From: an uncultured Granulosicoccus sp.
GTDB taxonomy: Bacteria > Pseudomonadota > Gammaproteobacteria > Granulosicoccales > Granulosicoccaceae
DNA: 57,249 nt
Assembly (NCBI GenBank): GCA_937991945.1
Contig: CALKLO010000055.1
Coordinates: 1 to 57,249, forward strand
Direction of reading: 5' to 3'
Positions 15,507-24,995 of this stretch are shown in pieces (position 1 is the first letter of the stretch; the number at the start of each line of letters is the position of its first letter). The notes beneath the pieces are model-generated. The model worked only from the letters and a program-made list of their open reading frames with translations. It was not told the DNA's origin and made no database searches. A program made the position numbers and the translations under genes.

Positions 15507-17636
15507 CTATCCTCTGACTCTGGCACGTAAACCTACAGAGAACATCAAGCTCAGCACAGCAAGCCAACCAAGCGAACCACCGCCACCGCTGCTCGCAACT
15601 AACACATTAGGATCATCTTCAGCAGGAGGAGATACGCCGGTGCCATTGGCAATAATCGAATAAGTGGCGTCACTGTATCCACGAACCAAAATATAATGCT
15701 CGTTAGTATTCGGCACAACACATTGATCAACCGTCGACACTGCGCTGTACTCAAGCGATAAACAAGAGGCCGCGTTTTGCACGTACTCGGGATCATCAGT
15801 GACTAACAAATCAGCATCACCCGACGTTGACGTCAGAACAACCTCGTTAGCACCAGAGACAACATAGTAATTAAACTCACCTTCCGCAATGCTTTTGGTA
15901 ATTGTCTGCCCAAGCGTTAAACGCGTGACATTCGTTGTCGCAGCAGATCGGGCTACTAGTGAAAAATTAGCCTCGCTATACCCGTAAATAGCGATGTAAT
16001 ACGTAGCGTCAGTTGACGGGACGTTGCATCGATCCAATGTGTTTTCTTGAGAAAAATTGGCAGAGGAACACACTAGGGTGTCGTTAGAAAACGGCACATC
16101 ATTAAATATGTATAAGTCTGCATCACCGCTCAACGACTCCAAATCAACGACGCTTGCGCCTGACACTTGGTAGATGATCTCTTCGCGTTGAGCAATGCTG
16201 CGATTGATCGTTGTATCGAGCGTTAGAACAATGACATCGGTGTTAACTATGGGCGCATCGCCGGTCGCTAGCACGGTATAGCTAGATTCTGTATAGCCCT
16301 CTATCTGTACATAGACAGTGCCATCGACAAAAATTTCACACACATCGTTTGCATCACTGCCCTCACGAGACTGACAAATTTCATCAGTAAACTGACTATC
16401 GCTGTATACAAATAGATCCGCATCACCAGCTACTGACGTCAGCTCAATTTGATCCGCGTTAGTCACCTGGTAAGTGTTGCGTTCATTTGCTGCAACATTG
16501 GCTTGCACTTCCGTACCTAACAACAATGAGGGATATTGCGTCGCGGCGGGATCATCATCAGCTCGGCGTATTGGCAATGCAGGTGCATTCTCTGCAAAAT
16601 ATTCGTGACTGTCGGCGTTAGCTATAGCCAAATCAGGTGATGAATTTGCAAGTGCTCGCGAGCCGGACTGTGAATAGGCGTGATCGTCAGTATCAGCAAC
16701 AATGGTGAAGTGCGATACCTCATGAATGATGGTACCAGCCCGAGAATTTTCTCCATTGGGGCTAGCATTGCGAAACTCAGGACACAAAGTGACGCTGTAC
16801 GGAAATGCAGGGTAGACGAACGCATAAATACCCGCTTCGTTGCAGTTGCAATTAAATTGTAAAGTTTCATTCGCCATGGCGTTTTCGATGGCTTCAAAAT
16901 TAGACACTACACGGTTAAATCGGCTCTCTGTATAGGTGCCAAACCATGTGCTGTAACGAGGAGAGCTGGCTCTCTCATCAGCGCCAAGTCCTCTTAGATC
17001 TGTTAGCGCGGTTTGCGTTAATGTCTCGGCAATGGTTGCAGCCTCTAGAATATCAGCCTGCTCTTCAACAGAGCAGCTGTTATAGGCAATGGGTCTTAGT
17101 CGTTGCGTAAAACTAGGCGCAAGTACCATAGTCATGCTATCTGAATGCATACTGGCTTGATCCAGCGAAGCCACGTCGGTGATGGCCTCTTTGCTACGCC
17201 CTGTTAGTGTAGACACTTCTTTGTAGCGAACATCGCCTGCAAAACGAATTCCGTACATACCAAATTGATCGATGTCGTAGTGTTCGTTAAGCAGAATATT
17301 GGCAGTGATAGTATCTCCCGCGTCAATCAGGATATAGCTTTCATCAGAAACAGATGATCGCTTAACCGTACGACCGGTGTACGCCACTGACTCGCGATAC
17401 GGGTAATCTTTCGTGGGAATTTCAACGGAAAAAACCGAGTGCGACAAGGTATCTTCAAACGGGGTATCCCAACGCAGCACTGATACGGCATTAGCGCCTG
17501 TATTCGTCAAGCTGACCTCGACAACGCCCGCTTGAGCACCAGGCTCAATGGATATCTGAAGTGGATTAGCTAAGGCTATGCTCGCAGCAACCATGCAAAA
17601 TACTGCCAATGCAGCTTGATTCAGTCGTCGGAACAT
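15507..17636 (-). CDS. Secreted M35 (deuterolysin/aspzincin)-type metalloprotease with PPC-like domains and GlyGly-CTERM tail
   Basis: 709 residues. Signal peptide 1-23 (to ALAN). An N-terminal beta domain (~25-140) is shared with the neighbouring lipoprotein. The catalytic domain (~185-350) has HEVSH at 305-309 and a downstream VADTDDHAY that supplies the Asp ligand of aspzincins. Three repeats of about 95-100 residues follow (~370-665), each with a GDADL(F/Y/L) motif, resembling bacterial pre-peptidase C-terminal domains. The C-terminus is Gly/Ser-rich (SSGGGGSLGW), a hydrophobic segment, then RARVRG, the tripartite GlyGly-CTERM signal processed by rhombosortase and linked to type II secretion. 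It probably digests extracellular protein. Confidence 0.85.
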   Translation of the reverse strand: MFRRLNQAALAVFCMVAASIALANPLQISIEPGAQAGVVEVSLTNTGANAVSVLRWDTPFEDTLSHSVFSVEIPTKDYPYRESVAYTGRTVKRSSVSDESYILIDAGDTITANILLNEHYDIDQFGMYGIRFAGDVRYKEVSTLTGRSKEAITDVASLDQASMHSDSMTMVLAPSFTQRLRPIAYNSCSVEEQADILEAATIAETLTQTALTDLRGLGADERASSPRYSTWFGTYTESRFNRVVSNFEAIENAMANETLQFNCNCNEAGIYAFVYPAFPYSVTLCPEFRNASPNGENSRAGTIIHEVSHFTIVADTDDHAYSQSGSRALANSSPDLAIANADSHEYFAENAPALPIRRADDDPAATQYPSLLLGTEVQANVAANERNTYQVTNADQIELTSVAGDADLFVYSDSQFTDEICQSREGSDANDVCEIFVDGTVYVQIEGYTESSYTVLATGDAPIVNTDVIVLTLDTTINRSIAQREEIIYQVSGASVVDLESLSGDADLYIFNDVPFSNDTLVCSSANFSQENTLDRCNVPSTDATYYIAIYGYSEANFSLVARSAATTNVTRLTLGQTITKSIAEGEFNYYVVSGANEVVLTSTSGDADLLVTDDPEYVQNAASCLSLEYSAVSTVDQCVVPNTNEHYILVRGYSDATYSIIANGTGVSPPAEDDPNVLVASSGGGGSLGWLAVLSLMFSVGLRARVRG

Positions 17637-17826
17637 TGGTATCGCTCGCTAGATCGTCGTACTTTTCAGTATACCCAGACACTGTATGAAGGACTACGTT
17701 CCCTCATGACAGCAGTGAGAGCTTGATCACAATACATTCAGGGATGCGACTTAAGTCCAGTACATTTATCTGCTTTTGAAGACCAGCTCTAATTTGTGTG
17801 TGGCTAGTTATTTGGGACTAGCGCGA

Positions 17827-18858
17827 CTACAGAGTCGCAGGCCACGTATCACTTAACCGATAACCTTCAGGCCACGGATCATCAGGGTCCAGCAGATGTT
17901 GATGCGTACCCGTTATAAAACCGCGCCCCGCGATAGATGGTCGAATAGCGCTTAGCTCACCAACAAACGTCTCAGACTCAATGCGGCACGTAAAGGTTGA
18001 GTCAAGTATCGATACACCGACAAACGTTTCACCAAGCTTTATTTGGTTCCGCGCATGCAGTACTGCAAGTCGCGCAGAACAACCCGTACCTGTCGGCGAA
18101 CGATCTATTTTTCCAGGCTCAATAGACACCGCATTTCTGCCGTGCTTTATGCCATCTATTTCCACGACAGGCGCTGCGAATTGGCAGAAAGAGAAATGCG
18201 TCCAATCAGGGTTAGTTGGATGAACAAAGCCGAGCTGTTCAGTCGCAGCCTTTGTTAACTTCACACCCAGTTGCGATAGATCCGCTGCTTCATCAGGTGT
18301 AATTGAAAAATCCAACGCATGTGCATCCACGATGACAAAGCTATCACCACCGTACGCAACATCGACGTTGAAACTACCTAGCCCCTCAACGTCTAAAGGT
18401 GCATCGAGTCGAGACACAAAGCTTGGCACATTAGTTATTTGAACGTTCACAACACGACCATTAAGGCAGTTAGCTTGCACATCGATTAAACCACCAGGCG
18501 CCTCTAGCTTTAGCCTAGTAATGGGTTCTTGCATAGGCACTATGCCTGTCTCTAACAGCACTGTGGCTACGCAGATGGAATTAGAGCCTGACATAGGTGG
18601 AGTGTGAGCCGGCTCCATAATGATCCAAGCAGCATCAGCTTCCGGGTGCTTGGGTGGAACCAATAGATTGACGTGTCGAAACACACCGCCTCTAGGTTCG
18701 TTAAGCATGAAGTTTCGTAGCGTGGCATCGTTAGCTATCCAACGTGACTGCTCCCACAAGCTATCTCCTGGAGGTGGGCTGACACCACCCACGATGACAT
18801 CGCCAACCTCGCCTTCCGCATGACAACTAACGGTATGTATGGTTTTGCAACTTCTCAT
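17827..18858 (-). CDS. Proline racemase/hydroxyproline epimerase-dehydratase family protein (Ser/Thr active site)
   Basis: 343 residues; the start follows TTAGGAG at good spacing. The overall fold motifs are of the proline racemase superfamily: [11 protein letters not shown] near the N-terminus, [10 protein letters not shown] in place of the usual MCGHG, and [14 protein letters not shown] in place of the usual SPCGTGT. The two catalytic Cys positions are therefore Ser90 and Thr256. Racemases and epimerases generally have two Cys; trans-3-hydroxy-L-proline dehydratases have Cys and Thr. A dehydratase-like reaction is the better guess, but Ser at the first site makes the substrate uncertain. 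Lies 55 bp downstream of metY. Confidence 0.8.
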   Translation of the reverse strand: MRSCKTIHTVSCHAEGEVGDVIVGGVSPPPGDSLWEQSRWIANDATLRNFMLNEPRGGVFRHVNLLVPPKHPEADAAWIIMEPAHTPPMSGSNSICVATVLLETGIVPMQEPITRLKLEAPGGLIDVQANCLNGRVVNVQITNVPSFVSRLDAPLDVEGLGSFNVDVAYGGDSFVIVDAHALDFSITPDEAADLSQLGVKLTKAATEQLGFVHPTNPDWTHFSFCQFAAPVVEIDGIKHGRNAVSIEPGKIDRSPTGTGCSARLAVLHARNQIKLGETFVGVSILDSTFTCRIESETFVGELSAIRPSIAGRGFITGTHQHLLDPDDPWPEGYRLSDTWPATL

Positions 18859-18875
18859 CGTTACTCCTAACGGAT

Positions 18876-18891
18876 TAGTGGTGTGCCACTA
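18876..18891. promoter_or_regulatory. Small inverted repeat between metY and the racemase-family gene
   Basis: TAGTGG-TGTG-CCACTA forms a perfect 6-bp hairpin 17 bp before the racemase-family start on the minus strand. It lacks a T-run, so it is not a convincing terminator. It could modulate translation of the downstream gene or bind a regulator. Confidence 0.3.
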
Positions 18892-18913
18892 GCCCTTATA
18901 AAATAAACGCATT

Positions 18914-20191
18914 CTACAAGCTCAACGCTTGATCAATATCAGCGATGATGTCATCTACATGCTCAATACCCACCGACAATCGCACTAAATCGGGCCCCAC
19001 ACCTGCCGCCTCTTGTTGCTCTTCTGAGAGTTGCCTATGCGTTGTCGATGCGGGATGTATAACCAATGTTTTTGCATCGCCTATGTTGGCTAGATGACTC
19101 AGCATATTCACTTTTTCAATGAACGCCACACCCGCTTTCACACCACCATCAATACCAAAGCTCATTAGAGAACTACACCCCTTAGGCATGTATTGTTTTC
19201 CAAGCTCGTGATATTTATTATCAGGCAACCCGGGGTAGTTCACCCATTTTACTCGCGGGTGTTGTTCAAGGTATTTAGCCACAGCCATAGCGTTTTCAAC
19301 ATGACGCTCCATTCGGACATGCAAGGTTTCTAAGCCTTGCAAAAAATTGAACGCATTAAACGGACTGAGTGACGGACCCATCGTGCGCAAGTATTCCATA
19401 CGCGCTTTCATGGTGTAGGCAAAATCACCAAACGTCTCATAAAACCGTACGCCGTGATAACCGTCTGAAGCATTGACCATATCTGGGAAATTTCCATTAT
19501 CGTATGGAAACTTACCTGACTCAACAATGAGCCCGCCGATAGAGGTTCCGTGACCACCAATGTATTTAGTTGCTGAGTGTATAACGATGTCTGCGCCATG
19601 TTTAAAGGGTTGGCAAAGGAACGGTGATGGCACCGTATTGTCGATCATCAATGGCAAACCAAACTCATGAGCAATATCAGCAACAGCGGATATATCAAGA
19701 ACGTTAAGCCCAGGATTACCCAAGCTCTCTGCATATAAGAATTTAGTCTTGGGGGTTATTGCGCGACGAAAATTTTCAGGGTCATCGGGATCAACAAAGT
19801 GGGTAGCGATACCCAGCTTTCTCAAATTGACATCCAACAAAGAATAGCTGCCCCCATAAAGCGTACTAGCAGCTACGATTTCGTCACCAGCCTGACATAA
19901 GGTCAGTGTCGCAATTGTTTGCGCTGACATACCGGATGCAACAGCTAAAGCCGCCCGCCCTCCTTCTAACGCAGCGACACGCTCTTCCAAAACCGCATTG
20001 GTTGGATTAGACAAGCGCGAATAGACGTTACCAAATGTCTCCAAATTAAAAAGACTAGCGGCATGGTCAGGACTATCAAATACATAAGAGCTAGTTTGAT
20101 AAATGGGAGGCGCACGCGAACCTGTCAAAGGATCAGGGATTTGTCCTGCATGCAGACACAACGTTTCAGGAGCGTATTCTCTATCAGTCAT
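18914..20191 (-). CDS. metY: O-acetylhomoserine sulfhydrylase (PLP-dependent)
   Basis: 425 residues, the length of MetY. It belongs to the Cys/Met metabolism PLP family: APPIYQTSSYVF near the N-terminus, YSRLSNPT, the PLP Lys in HSATKYIGGHGT, and a C-terminal VRLSVGIEHVDDI. The long insertion around FYETFGDFAYTMKAR and the HPASTTHRQL segment are those of the homocysteine synthases rather than cystathionine gamma-synthase. It converts O-acetylhomoserine and sulfide to homocysteine. It follows the CoA-binding protein gene by 44 bp, a frequent pairing. No SAM riboswitch is visible in the short upstream gap. Confidence 0.9.
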   Translation of the reverse strand: MTDREYAPETLCLHAGQIPDPLTGSRAPPIYQTSSYVFDSPDHAASLFNLETFGNVYSRLSNPTNAVLEERVAALEGGRAALAVASGMSAQTIATLTLCQAGDEIVAASTLYGGSYSLLDVNLRKLGIATHFVDPDDPENFRRAITPKTKFLYAESLGNPGLNVLDISAVADIAHEFGLPLMIDNTVPSPFLCQPFKHGADIVIHSATKYIGGHGTSIGGLIVESGKFPYDNGNFPDMVNASDGYHGVRFYETFGDFAYTMKARMEYLRTMGPSLSPFNAFNFLQGLETLHVRMERHVENAMAVAKYLEQHPRVKWVNYPGLPDNKYHELGKQYMPKGCSSLMSFGIDGGVKAGVAFIEKVNMLSHLANIGDAKTLVIHPASTTHRQLSEEQQEAAGVGPDLVRLSVGIEHVDDIIADIDQALSL

Positions 20192-20235
20192 GCGAATTCT
20201 TTTTCATTGAGGTCACAGTGATGATTGCATCCGTA

Positions 20236-20706
20236 TCAAAGATTAATTTTCTTAGGTCTACGTGAGCTAATGATGCCCGTATTCACACCCGCCCAATTGA
20301 GTCCACCGAATAATCTTGCGTGCTCGATTTTCGTACATCTATCGACGACCACATCCAGCCCAGCATTTTCTGCTAACAATTGCGCCTCTTCGTTAACAAT
20401 GCCTAACTGCATCCAGAGCACCTTGGCGTTTATCACTACGGCGGACTTGGCTAATTCAAGCATCTGATCGGAACGACGAAAGCAATCGACAATATCAACA
20501 GGCTCTGGTATCTCCTCAAGTGTTGAATAGGCTTTCAGGCCCAACACTTCATCAAAAGTGGGGTTCACTGGATACACGGTATAGCCGTGGTCCAACAGGT
20601 ATTTACCCACGAAATAGCTTGGCCTGTGCACTTTGTTGGACATACCAACAACAGCCACGGATCGACTGTTTTCCAAAATTCGGCGGAGCGTATTTGAATC
20701 AGTCAT
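20236..20706 (-). CDS. CoA-binding domain protein (YccU-like)
   Basis: 156 residues. The small Rossmann-type CoA-binding fold is seen in SVAVVGMSNKVHRPSYFVGKYL, a YPVNPTFDEVLG loop and YSTLEEIPEPVDIVDCFRR, closing with VVDRCTKIEHARL. Members are soluble, of unknown precise function. They resemble the CoA-binding domain of succinyl-CoA synthetase alpha and often sit next to metY, as here. It could regulate or deliver an acyl group in sulfur-amino-acid synthesis, but no activity can be assigned. The upstream gene (TVP38) ends 42 bp before it. Confidence 0.85.
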   Translation of the reverse strand: MTDSNTLRRILENSRSVAVVGMSNKVHRPSYFVGKYLLDHGYTVYPVNPTFDEVLGLKAYSTLEEIPEPVDIVDCFRRSDQMLELAKSAVVINAKVLWMQLGIVNEEAQLLAENAGLDVVVDRCTKIEHARLFGGLNWAGVNTGIISSRRPKKINL

Positions 20707-20748
20707 TTTTGATACTGTATCACCGTAAACTTAAGGGGCCGCAACCCG

Positions 20749-21420
20749 CTACTGTTTGGCGTTGCTAGCAGCCAACACCCGACTAGCCCGCCTGCCTACA
20801 TACCACGCTACGAACACTGTCGTGATAAGCCCAACGCCTAAAAAAAGCCACTTCATGGAGCCCGCTTCGTCGCCCATTGTCTGGCCTAAAATACCAATAT
20901 ACACGTACAGCGCTGAGCCGGGCACGATGCCAATTGCGGTGGCCAATGCGAATGGAACGAGCCTGACACCCGACATTGAAAAAAGATAGTTTTGTAAACC
21001 AAAGGGTATTAGGGGACTCAAACGCATCAATCCGACAATACGCCAATCCTCGTCTCTGATCACGGTGTTCAACGAACGTAACCTGGGGTCTTGGTTAATC
21101 CACTTTTCGACACGATCTCGCGCAACGTATCGGCCTAATAGAAAAGCACATGTTGCTGCAAGCGTTGCTGACACCACAACCAGCGGTATTCCCCAAAAAC
21201 CATACGCCAAACCTGCCGTCATCGTTAAAACGCTAACCGGGGCCAATACTATCGTAAGGACAACATATGAAGCGACAAACAAGACAATACCGAGGATGCC
21301 CAAACTGAGCACCCAAGTCCTAAGTTGATCGATCCATTGCGTTAACGGCAGCCATGACCATAAGCCTGCCAGAGCCACTAATATCGCCACTAACAGCAAT
21401 AATTTTGTACTTTTCTTCAT
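20749..21420 (-). CDS. TVP38/TMEM64 family inner-membrane protein
   Basis: 223 residues with five or six hydrophobic segments. Family features are the reentrant-type motif GLAYGFWGIPLVVVSATLAA followed by FLLGRYVARD, and LMRLSPLIPFGLQNYLFSMSG with the conserved LRLSPxxPF-like sequence. These DedA-superfamily proteins (VTT domain) take part in lipid scrambling or flipping and membrane homeostasis. It opens a minus-strand series with the CoA-binding and metY genes. The next upstream minus-strand gene ends 79 bp away. Confidence 0.88.
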   Translation of the reverse strand: MKKSTKLLLLVAILVALAGLWSWLPLTQWIDQLRTWVLSLGILGIVLFVASYVVLTIVLAPVSVLTMTAGLAYGFWGIPLVVVSATLAATCAFLLGRYVARDRVEKWINQDPRLRSLNTVIRDEDWRIVGLMRLSPLIPFGLQNYLFSMSGVRLVPFALATAIGIVPGSALYVYIGILGQTMGDEAGSMKWLFLGVGLITTVFVAWYVGRRASRVLAASNAKQ

Positions 21421-21499
21421 GGCTAATTAATTGTGCAGGCGCCAAACAATTGAGCAGCTGAGGGGGAAAATTTTATTGAAAGGCACGCTAACCCACTCA

Positions 21500-22108
21500 C
21501 TATGCAGGTCTTGCCACAGACACGATGTCTCCGGCCATAACGTATTCTCCACCACCTAACCGGCCAATGGGATCTAGCTTGTCCGCTAACACCTTAAGCC
21601 GCCCTTTTTGATCTTGTCCAACGACACTGTCATCGAGATACAGGTCTGTTAGCTCCAAAAATGCTAGCCATTGGTTGTTGATCATCTTGGTGTCGACCAA
21701 TTTAGCCGCGTACGCCACACGGCAATCAGCCAAACGTGGAAGCTTGCTTCCGGGCATTTCTGCTGTGCTAAGGCCAATCTGCGTGACCTCGGAGACGCCT
21801 GGCGCAAGTGTTGCGGCACTCTGGGTCATTTCGTTCGCCATTTCACGGTGAGCGATATGTATGACACCAAATTCTCGTTGCTCTAGGTTGAGCCGAGTGT
21901 CCTTCATGGAGCCATCATCTCGCGGCCCTACTGACATAATGGCAATAGCTGGCGCGCTGCTCAGAGCATTGAAATAGGAAAAAGGCGCAAGGTTGTAGTT
22001 GCCAGACTCGTTCTCCGTCAAAATCCACGCTATCGGTCTAGGCACGATGGTTTGCGTCATCGTGGCGTAAGTCTGGACAGGCGTTAGGGACGAAAGGTCG
22101 ATATGCAT
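21500..22108 (-). CDS. Flavin reductase-like (FMN-binding split barrel) protein
   Basis: Start at the ATG at 22108 (MHIDLSSLTP), 202 residues; the longer open frame to 22222 adds a Cys-rich segment with no family match. TIVPRPIAWI followed by NLAPFSYFNALSSAPAIA is the hallmark FMN-binding region of the flavin reductase-like family, and KDTRLNLEQREFGVIHI supports it. Such proteins reduce flavin or act as small oxidoreductases using FMN. No monooxygenase partner is adjacent, so its partner reaction is unknown. It is divergent from the NUDIX gene (about 120 bp spacer). Confidence 0.85.
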   Translation of the reverse strand: MHIDLSSLTPVQTYATMTQTIVPRPIAWILTENESGNYNLAPFSYFNALSSAPAIAIMSVGPRDDGSMKDTRLNLEQREFGVIHIAHREMANEMTQSAATLAPGVSEVTQIGLSTAEMPGSKLPRLADCRVAYAAKLVDTKMINNQWLAFLELTDLYLDDSVVGQDQKGRLKVLADKLDPIGRLGGGEYVMAGDIVSVARPA

Positions 22109-22231
22109 AGAGATGAAGCCTTTGTAATATGCCGGAAAAGTATTATCGGGCTTGGCACAGCAATCTGTAAATGGAATAGGGCTTATTCGCTCTGCGCGGA
22201 ACGATACGCTCAAATTGCACACTATACTTAA

Positions 22232-22849
22232 GTGATGTTCGACAAACTGCTTAAAATAGAACCCCTAGGTGATGACGTCATGCACCTCAACTCTGATGCG
22301 CCGTCTCCTCGCGCACTCAAGGATGCAGCTGTGCTCATTCCGCTGGCATACCATCAAAATCAGTGGCATATTCTTTTCATCCGCCGAGCCAGCAACGAGC
22401 AAGACCGCCACAGCGGACAAGTCGCTTTTCCAGGTGGCCGATTCGAAGACTCCGATGCCAGTTTCGAGGACGCCGCACTTCGCGAAACCCATGAAGAAAT
22501 TGGCGTGCCAGCTAACAAAATTGAGCTGCTGGGTAAAATCACACCGTATGTAACGGTCAGCGACTATTCCGTTACCCCCATTGTCGGCACCATCGAATGG
22601 CCAACCCCACTAACGCTTCAGGAAACTGAGGTTGCTCGTGCGTTTCTCATTCCCTTGTTATGGCTGCAAGACACTGACAACTTTACGTATCGAGCTCGAC
22701 GAGAGCTCGACCCGCTAAGCTCTAGACGCCACCCTATTATCGTATTCAACGAGTTCGATGGGGAAACCCTGTGGGGAGCAACAGCACGCATGACCTTGAA
22801 TTTTCTCAAGGCCGTGAGTGATGGCAATATTCGTATACCAGAGCGCTAG
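22232..22849 (+). CDS. nudL: CoA pyrophosphatase-type NUDIX hydrolase
   Basis: 205 residues. The start may be the GTG at 22232 or the adjacent ATG at 22235. It shows the NudL/NUDT7-type UPF0035 motif just before the Nudix box (RRASNEQDRHSGQVAFPGG) and a Nudix box GGRFEDSD...ALRETHEEIG. The extended LLTVxxxxxHxGQ(V/I)xFPGG-like sequence marks enzymes that hydrolyse CoA and its derivatives to 3',5'-ADP and 4'-phosphopantetheine. Cytoplasmic. It converges with the aminotransferase gene 9 bp away. Confidence 0.88.
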   Translation: MMFDKLLKIEPLGDDVMHLNSDAPSPRALKDAAVLIPLAYHQNQWHILFIRRASNEQDRHSGQVAFPGGRFEDSDASFEDAALRETHEEIGVPANKIELLGKITPYVTVSDYSVTPIVGTIEWPTPLTLQETEVARAFLIPLLWLQDTDNFTYRARRELDPLSSRRHPIIVFNEFDGETLWGATARMTLNFLKAVSDGNIRIPER

Positions 22850-22858
22850 CTATACGGA

Positions 22859-24001
22859 CTATGCCAGCGTAGCTAACGCCGCTTTCATACGCTCAACGCC
22901 TTCCACCAAGGTGCTTCTAGGGCAGGCGAAATTCAAGCGAATATACTGGGCATGACCAAATTGCTCACCACTGGACATGCCAACACCGTGCTTTTCAAAA
23001 AAGCCTTGGGTGTCATCCATACCCAGCTCGGTTGCATCGACCCATGCCAGGTAGGTTGCCTGAATCGGCTCAACCTTTAGCCCTGGCAACGCACCCAATT
23101 CAGTGCGTAGATAATCAAAGTTGGCCGCTAGGTAATCCAACAATTCTGCTCTCCATTCACCGCCATCGCGATAGGCAGCCATGGTTGCCTCATACGCGAG
23201 AGGCGCAACCATCGGTACGATGGATTGACCAGCCATTTGGAATTTGTCTCGTAATGCTTGGTTCTTGATAATGGCAAACGAGCAATTTAAACCCGCAATG
23301 TTCCACGTTTTACTGCCGCTCATTATGGTCACAATGTTATCGGCCATATCGGGGCAGGCAGCCGCAGTTGGGTAGTGAGTTGCCTGTTTATCAATCACAA
23401 GATCGCAATGGATTTCATCGGAAACCATAATGACATTATGCTTCTTACATAACGCAGCTAAAGACTGTAGCTCCGCAGGTGTAAAGACGGTGCCTGTCGG
23501 ATTATGCGGTGAGCACATCATCATCAACTTTGTCTTGTCATTAAAGGCTGACTCCATAGCTGGCATATCATAAGTCCAACGACCGTCTATTTTGCACAGG
23601 GGCACCCGCACAATGTTGTGTCTATCTTCTTCATGAGAGTCGTAAAAGTGATGATATATAGGTGGGTTAACCACGATATCGTCACCGTCATTACAAAAAG
23701 CTCTGCAGCTCATGGCAAGCCCTGTGACAACGCCTGGCAACCAGACAATCCAGTTCGGATCTACGTCCCACTGATACTCGTTGCTCAGATGTGCGATGAC
23801 AGCTTCACTCATACCGTCCGGAGCTATGGTGTAGCCAAACACACCGTGAGCTACTCGCTCTTCCAGGGCGCGTTGTATCGGCTCCGCTAATTTGAAATCC
23901 ATATCTGCAACCCAGAACGGTAGAACGTCCTGGTCGCGGTACTTGTCCCACTTCAAGCTAGCTGTGCTCTTACGGGAAGTGACGACATCGAAATCAGTCA
24001 T
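22859..24001 (-). CDS. patB: MalY/PatB-type C-S lyase/aminotransferase (PLP)
   Basis: 380 residues. PLP-dependent fold type I: VLPFWVADMDF at the N-terminus (typical of MalY/PatB), NPPIYHHFYDS, CSPHNPTGTVF, VSDEIHCDLV and the Schiff-base Lys in MSGSKTWNIAGLN. These enzymes cleave cystathionine or cysteine conjugates to homocysteine or thiols, pyruvate and ammonia; some act as aminotransferases. With metY nearby this makes a small sulfur-amino-acid group. It is 53 bp downstream of the EamA transporter gene, so the two may be co-transcribed, which hints at export of an amino acid or thiol product. Confidence 0.88.
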   Translation of the reverse strand: MTDFDVVTSRKSTASLKWDKYRDQDVLPFWVADMDFKLAEPIQRALEERVAHGVFGYTIAPDGMSEAVIAHLSNEYQWDVDPNWIVWLPGVVTGLAMSCRAFCNDGDDIVVNPPIYHHFYDSHEEDRHNIVRVPLCKIDGRWTYDMPAMESAFNDKTKLMMMCSPHNPTGTVFTPAELQSLAALCKKHNVIMVSDEIHCDLVIDKQATHYPTAAACPDMADNIVTIMSGSKTWNIAGLNCSFAIIKNQALRDKFQMAGQSIVPMVAPLAYEATMAAYRDGGEWRAELLDYLAANFDYLRTELGALPGLKVEPIQATYLAWVDATELGMDDTQGFFEKHGVGMSSGEQFGHAQYIRLNFACPRSTLVEGVERMKAALATLA

Positions 24002-24054
24002 GGTTTGTCAAACTCTTAATGATGTTAGGGGCAAGTGTGCAACACCGACCTGTT

Positions 24055-24975
24055 TCAGGCAACCGCTACACGTCGTCTCCATCGTGCGCCAAGCCCCTTA
24101 CCGACCACCATTAGGTTGCCCAACAGAACCAGAGCAACCCCAGCTAGAGCCAGTGGGGTCCAAGTAAAATCTTCAAATATACTGCTAATGACTAAGGCGA
24201 CCAGCGGAAACAAGACAGTTGCATATGCAGCCCTATCGGCTCCAATTCGCCCTACTAGCGTCAGGTAGGCACCGAACGCAATGATAGATCCAAACACGCT
24301 TAAGTAAAGCAAAGAGCCGATGTACTCAACAGAGGTTTCGATAACAAACGGCACACCCGTAGCAACGGCATAGATCACCATAATCAGTGTGCCGTAAGCC
24401 ATACCAATTGCATTGGTTTGAAGAACGGGTAACTGCCGTGCTTGATTACGTGCCGATAGGATATTGCCCAAAGAGGCAAACAACGTGGCCACCAGACCGA
24501 TACCCAATCCCTTCAGAACAGCCGCAGATGCCGCTTCAGACACCTCTCTTGACGCAGCAATTTCATGCCAAAAGACCAGCGTGATACCAAGCAAGCCTAC
24601 CAAGGCTCCAAGCAAAACAATTCCTTGAACCGGCTTCTTAAGAAAGATAGCGCCATTGATAATATTCATCACAATGACCGTTGAAAAGATGATTGCAACC
24701 AAGCCTGACGTAATGAGCCCGGTGGTCCAGTAGAACAACAGGTAGTTGATACTGAACAAGCAGCCGCCTTGAGCGGCTATAGCCACATGCTCTTTCAGCG
24801 TGAATCGCAGAGGCACTCGACGAAAGGCACACCAGAGAAATAATAAAATAGCGGCTAAACCAAAGCGGTACACCAGGGATACTGATGGGTCGACCGTGCC
24901 CAGCTGAAATCGAATGGCGAACCATGTCGAACCCCAAATAAGAACAGTCAGAATATAAAAGACAGCACCCTGCAT
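24055..24975 (-). CDS. EamA-family (DMT) transporter
   Basis: 306 residues with ten hydrophobic helices in two EamA repeats. The N-terminus LTVLIWGSTWFAIR is the family signature, and the second repeat starts about residue 155. Members export amino acids, nucleobases or metabolites. The start ATG lies just after a structured segment with two interlocked inverted repeats (24996-25087), which suggests leader-based control. Downstream patB-like C-S lyase points to a cysteine- or homocysteine-related substrate, but that is inference. Confidence 0.88.
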   Translation of the reverse strand: MQGAVFYILTVLIWGSTWFAIRFQLGTVDPSVSLVYRFGLAAILLFLWCAFRRVPLRFTLKEHVAIAAQGGCLFSINYLLFYWTTGLITSGLVAIIFSTVIVMNIINGAIFLKKPVQGIVLLGALVGLLGITLVFWHEIAASREVSEAASAAVLKGLGIGLVATLFASLGNILSARNQARQLPVLQTNAIGMAYGTLIMVIYAVATGVPFVIETSVEYIGSLLYLSVFGSIIAFGAYLTLVGRIGADRAAYATVLFPLVALVISSIFEDFTWTPLALAGVALVLLGNLMVVGKGLGARWRRRVAVA

Positions 24976-24995
24976 GGTTCAAATCCGAGTATTGC

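Noticed and set aside
20192-20235. SAM riboswitch before metY
   Set aside because: The gap is only 44 bp and shows no conserved riboswitch features.
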